From Phycisphaerae bacterium (GTDB taxonomy: Bacteria > Planctomycetota > Phycisphaerae > JAAYCJ01): a stretch of DNA of 8,040 nt. The position numbers and the translations under genes are program-made. Where the stretch lies: assembly GCA_015486815.1 (NCBI GenBank), contig WFQY01000307.1:1-8040 (forward strand), written 5' to 3'. How positions within the stretch are numbered: the first letter of the stretch is position 1; each line of letters starts with the position of its first letter. Shown here piece by piece: positions 4,562-8,040 of the stretch. The notes below the pieces were generated by a model that searched no databases, was not told the origin of the DNA, and was given only the letters and a program-made list of their open reading frames with translations.

Positions 4562-7180
4562 ATGAAAAATTACGACTTTACAAAAATTGAAAAAAAGTGG
4601 CAAAACTATTGGGAATCCAACAAGACCTTTAAGGTTTCATGCGATACAGATAAGGAAAAGTATTACATACTCGATATGTTTCCCTATCCCAGCGGAGCTG
4701 GCTTGCACGTCGGTCATCCGGAAGGATATACAGCGACCGACATTATTTCCCGATACAAACGAATGAAGGGTTTCAACGTGCTTCATCCGATGGGATGGGA
4801 CGCATTCGGTCTTCCAGCTGAGCGGTATGCGATGCGCACCGGAACACATCCGCGAATAACGACGCAGAAGAATATTGACAATTTTCGCAGACAGATAAAA
4901 TCCCTTGGCTTCAGCTACGACTGGGACCGCGAAGTCGATACGACCGACCCTAAATATTACAAATGGACGCAGTGGATATTCCTGCAGATGCTGAAAAAGG
5001 GGTTGGCGTATCTGCGGGAGGCACCGGTAAACTTTTGCCCTGAATGTAAAACGGTTTTAGCTAACGAGGAGGTATATCAGGGAAAATGCGACCAGGGCCA
5101 TCAGGTAATCCGCAAGCCTATGAGGCAGTGGATGTTCAGAATTACCGAATATGCGGAAAAGCTGCTCGAAGATATTGACGAACTCGATTGGCCTGAGAGT
5201 ATCAAAAAACTCCAGCGAGACTGGATAGGAAAATCTGAGGGTGCGGAGGTTGATTTCGTCATCTCTGCCGATGACCAGATAAGGGCATTCGGGCACAGCG
5301 TTGACCTGAACCACTGGTTCAATTCGCGAGCAGAGAAAAACTGGATGGATACGCCCGAGGATTATGTCGTAAGAATTTATACCACCCGTCCCGATACACT
5401 CTTCGGTGCTACCTATATGGTACTCGCTCCGGAACATCCCCTGGTGCAAAAAATTGCGACAGATGAATATAAAGACGCAGTAACGGAATATTGCAGCCAA
5501 GCCACACACAAATCTGACATGGAGCGTACCGAACTCGCAAAGGATAAAACAGGGCAGTTCACCGGTGCATACGCGATAAATCCGGTCAGCGGAAAACCCA
5601 TTCCGATATGGGTAGCAGATTACGTACTGATAAGCTACGGTACCGGAGCGATAATGGCTGTTCCCGGGCACGACCAGAGAGACTGGGAATTTGCGAAGAA
5701 ATTTGACCTGCCGATTATCGAGGTCATAAGCGGAGGAGATATCACAAAGCAGGCATATACTGCCGACGGTGAGATTGTGAATTCGTCATCCGATGAATTT
5801 GGAATAAACATCGACGGGTTGAAGGTTACTGAGGCAAAGAAGAAAATTTCCGATTGGCTTGCAGAACGCGGACTGGGAAAACCAGCTGTCAAATATAAAC
5901 TCCGAGATTGGCTCTTTTCCCGGCAGAGATATTGGGGCGAACCGTTTCCCGTATTGTTTGACGATGAGGGAAATCCGATCCCCGTCGATGAGAGTGAGCT
6001 TCCGATAGAACTCCCCGAGATGGAAGAATTTCATCCCGCTGATACCGGAGAATCTCCGCTTGCTAATGCAAAAGACTGGATTAGGGTCGATCGAGATGGG
6101 AAAACGTATTTTCGCGATACCAACACCATGCCTCAATGGGCAGGTTCCTGCTGGTATTATCTCAGGTTTATCGACCCGGATAATGACGATTCACCATGGG
6201 ACAGGGACAAAGAAAAATACTGGATGCCCATTGACCTGTACGTTGGCGGTGCGGAACACGCGGTTCTGCATCTGCTGTATTCGCGATTCTGGCACAAGGT
6301 CTTGTACGAGCTGGGATACGTCAGTACGAAAGAGCCATTCCGGAAACTTTTCAATCAGGGAATGATATTATCCTTTTCCTACAAGGACTCCAAAGGCGCT
6401 TATGTGAATTCCAGCGATGTAATCTCAGCAAACGGAAAACATCTGCATAAAACCACGGGAGAGGAGCTGACCGAGACGGTCGAGAAAATGTCAAAATCGC
6501 TTGGAAATGTAATCAATCCGGACGATGTTGTCGCGGAATACGGAGCTGATACGTTAAGGCTTTATGAGATGGCGATGGGGCCGCTGGAAGCAACCAAACC
6601 GTGGAATACGCGAGACGTATCGGGCGTGCATCGCTTTTTGCATCGTACCTGGCGGATGATTGTCGATGAAGAATCCGGAGAGCTTAATCCGTCAATAAAA
6701 GACATCAAGCCAGCGGAAGACGAGTTGAGAATATTGCATAAGACGATAAAGAAAGTCGGAAACGATATTGAGACAATGGGGTTCAATACTGCCATTTCCG
6801 CGATGATTATTTTTGTAAACGAGATGCTGAGCAGGCCCGCAAAGTCAAAATCGGTTATGGAAAAATTTGTGCTCATCCTCTCTCCCTTTGCCCCGCACCT
6901 CGCAGAGGAGTTATGGACAAAACTTGGGCACAGCAATACATTAGCCTACGAACCCTGGCCCGAGTATGACGAAAATATCGCAAGGGACGAAAATATCGAA
7001 ATCCCGATACAGATCAACGGCAAACTGAGAAGTAAGCTGCGGGTTCCAGCTGATATCGACGAAAAAGAACTCGAAAAACAGGCAATGGAAGACGAAAAAA
7101 TCCAGACAGCTACCAGAGGCAAAGAGATAAAAAAAATCATCATCGCCAAAAAAAGGCTTATCAATATCGTGGTGAAATAG
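4562..7180 (+). CDS. leuS: Leucyl-tRNA synthetase
   Basis: This 872-residue class Ia aminoacyl-tRNA synthetase attaches leucine to tRNA-Leu in the cytoplasm and is essential for translation. The Rossmann fold carries the HIGH signature as HVGH (49-52) in SGAGLHVGHPEGY. A zinc-ribbon-like insert has CPEC (159-162) and C-x3-H (176-180). The CP1 editing domain is present with YTTRPDTLFGA (from 273) and YGTGAIMAVPGHDQRD (from 359), so proofreading of mischarged tRNA is expected. KMSKS is intact at 642-646 in EKMSKSLGNVINPDDV. The C-terminus holds the anticodon-binding helical domain and the bacterial C-terminal domain ending KKRLINIVVK. Length fits bacterial LeuRS (about 860), with a small extra stretch before TTRPDT (about 238-267). 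The start matches the usual MKNYDFTKIEKKWQNYW N-terminus and has only a weak ribosome site. No disruption is seen. Confidence 0.98.
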   Translation: MKNYDFTKIEKKWQNYWESNKTFKVSCDTDKEKYYILDMFPYPSGAGLHVGHPEGYTATDIISRYKRMKGFNVLHPMGWDAFGLPAERYAMRTGTHPRITTQKNIDNFRRQIKSLGFSYDWDREVDTTDPKYYKWTQWIFLQMLKKGLAYLREAPVNFCPECKTVLANEEVYQGKCDQGHQVIRKPMRQWMFRITEYAEKLLEDIDELDWPESIKKLQRDWIGKSEGAEVDFVISADDQIRAFGHSVDLNHWFNSRAEKNWMDTPEDYVVRIYTTRPDTLFGATYMVLAPEHPLVQKIATDEYKDAVTEYCSQATHKSDMERTELAKDKTGQFTGAYAINPVSGKPIPIWVADYVLISYGTGAIMAVPGHDQRDWEFAKKFDLPIIEVISGGDITKQAYTADGEIVNSSSDEFGINIDGLKVTEAKKKISDWLAERGLGKPAVKYKLRDWLFSRQRYWGEPFPVLFDDEGNPIPVDESELPIELPEMEEFHPADTGESPLANAKDWIRVDRDGKTYFRDTNTMPQWAGSCWYYLRFIDPDNDDSPWDRDKEKYWMPIDLYVGGAEHAVLHLLYSRFWHKVLYELGYVSTKEPFRKLFNQGMILSFSYKDSKGAYVNSSDVISANGKHLHKTTGEELTETVEKMSKSLGNVINPDDVVAEYGADTLRLYEMAMGPLEATKPWNTRDVSGVHRFLHRTWRMIVDEESGELNPSIKDIKPAEDELRILHKTIKKVGNDIETMGFNTAISAMIIFVNEMLSRPAKSKSVMEKFVLILSPFAPHLAEELWTKLGHSNTLAYEPWPEYDENIARDENIEIPIQINGKLRSKLRVPADIDEKELEKQAMEDEKIQTATRGKEIKKIIIAKKRLINIVVK

Positions 7181-7183
7181 TCG

Positions 7184-7951
7184 TTAGCTGTTGCCCGGTT
7201 CTTTCACCAGGGCATAGGCGTTTTGCCGTATCGCCCTTACCGTTATATCGTAAAGCTCCCTCGCCCCGACGACACTGACGCTCGCTTGGCCTATTTGTAC
7301 CTGTTTGGCAATTCCGGAGTGTTTACCCTTAAGCTCTGCTATAAACGCACTCCAGTCGGATACCACTCCTTCCTTGCGGACATAGACTTTGGTACTGTTC
7401 GAAATTACTTTTCCATCGGAGAGTATCAGACTTGACCCGGGATAGCTCGTCATTTCACGATAAGGTATCTGCAAATCTTCTTCCGCTTTATGAATAAGCG
7501 TGCAGGTATTGTAATCTGTCCCGAGCATAAGTATTTTTCCGTCACGATCTAAAAGCCACTGGAACGGGCTATCCTTACCCCATGCAGAAGTCACGCTCAT
7601 TGATGCTACCCCCTCTGCCTCTTTTCCCCAAGCTGATACGGAATGAGTGATATGCAAGCTACGGCAGGTATCTTCCCTCCGGCGAAAGACTTCGGTTATT
7701 TTCCCTACCTCTGAGGGGCTTCTAAGAACATCAAAGACGGGCCTCTCTGCTGACATATTCGAAAGAGTAAAGGTAGGCATGAGGATCGTTCCATTCTCCG
7801 TTATAACCCTCATCAATGCCTCGATGACCGTCTCTGCCCCACCGTCAACCCTGCCAAAAGATTTCAGTGAAGAATGGACCAAAACACGATCGCCCGCCTT
7901 CAGGCCCGAACGATGTAAACCCTCGAAAATCATCTCACCAGTAACACCCAT
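7184..7951 (-). CDS. AAC(3)-family N-acetyltransferase (Antibiotic_NAT fold)
   Basis: The protein has 255 residues from the ATG at 7951. It belongs to the acetyl-CoA-dependent aminoglycoside 3-N-acetyltransferase/YokD/FrbF family. Family signatures appear in order: RVLVHSSLKSFGRVDGGAETVI (22-43), GTILMPTFT (54-62), RSLHITHSVSAWG (97-109; most relatives have HPTHSV), SPFQWLLDRDGKILMLG (128-144) and TLIHKAEE (151-158). Many chromosomal members do not act on antibiotics and acetylate sugar amines or other small molecules, so resistance should not be assumed. GGGAG at 7963-7959 sits 7 bases before the ATG and fixes the start. The frame stays open upstream to a false start inside the adapter (see 8016-8040). 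Its TAA is 3 bases from the leuS stop, in convergent orientation. Any promoter would lie within 7952-8015; none is convincing. Confidence 0.88.
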   Translation of the reverse strand: MGVTGEMIFEGLHRSGLKAGDRVLVHSSLKSFGRVDGGAETVIEALMRVITENGTILMPTFTLSNMSAERPVFDVLRSPSEVGKITEVFRRREDTCRSLHITHSVSAWGKEAEGVASMSVTSAWGKDSPFQWLLDRDGKILMLGTDYNTCTLIHKAEEDLQIPYREMTSYPGSSLILSDGKVISNSTKVYVRKEGVVSDWSAFIAELKGKHSGIAKQVQIGQASVSVVGARELYDITVRAIRQNAYALVKEPGNS

Positions 7952-8015
7952 CGCATAGCTCCCGATAATAAGTTTGACTGAATGAACAAATTGTGAATAA
8001 TTACCATTGTTATAT

Positions 8016-8040
8016 CTGTCTCTTATACACATCTGACGCT
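8016..8040. other. Residual Nextera/Tn5 sequencing adapter (artefact)
   Basis: CTGTCTCTTATACACATCT (8016-8034) is the exact 19-bp Tn5 mosaic end used in Nextera libraries, followed by GACGCT, the start of the reverse complement of the Read 1 transposase adapter. On the minus strand it produces the well-known spurious peptide MCIRD. These bases are not genomic, and the biological sequence ends at about 8015. Confidence 0.97.

Noticed and set aside
5057..5671. Minus-strand frame of 204 codons inside leuS
   Set aside because: It lies wholly antisense to a clear leuS coding region and has no domain features.

Overview
The window reads like a fragment of a Planctomycetota genome, most likely Phycisphaerae of the Sedimentisphaerales type. 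A PEP-CTERM protein with a LamG-type fold, a pseudopilin with an FTLIELL N-terminus, a LacI-family regulator and a second secreted lectin-like protein lie together on one strand, a combination common in polysaccharide-degrading Planctomycetota and Lentisphaerota/Kiritimatiellota. The taxon is inferred from gene content, since no marker phylogeny could be run. The last 25 bases match a Nextera transposase adapter, so this is the end of an assembled, probably metagenomic, contig.

Left part (1-3321, all on the minus strand). Transcription starts at a good sigma70-type promoter (TTGACA, 17 bases, TGC-TATTTT; 3321 down to 3293). It runs through a LacI-family regulator, a PEP-CTERM protein with a LamG/concanavalin A-like domain, a pseudopilin, and a secreted lectin-like protein cut by the window edge. 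All four genes have clear Shine-Dalgarno sequences, and no obvious intrinsic terminator separates them. The set looks like a sugar-responsive regulator in front of exported, surface or matrix proteins; the substrate cannot be read from the sequence.

Centre (3322-4561, mostly non-coding). The first gap carries two compact hairpins and a recurring TGCAA/TTGCA half-site, including a perfect 18-bp dyad at 3525-3542. One small orphan gene of 102 residues (3767-4075, plus strand) follows. The second gap is the most unusual part of the window. It holds two near-contiguous copies of a repeat of about 150 bases, each able to fold into three hairpins. The hairpin-forming bases are conserved and the third hairpin has a compensatory base-pair change. 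A strong Rho-independent terminator with a 15-pair stem follows immediately, and then leuS. This could be a tandem structured RNA (small RNA or attenuation leader) or an interspersed repeat family; the sequence alone does not decide.

Right part (4562-8040). A complete leucyl-tRNA synthetase gene (leuS, plus strand) converges on a gene for an AAC(3)-family N-acetyltransferase (minus strand), with 3 bases between the stop codons. The open frame of the acetyltransferase continues upstream into the adapter, but a strong ribosome binding site places its true start at 7951, so the gene itself appears complete.
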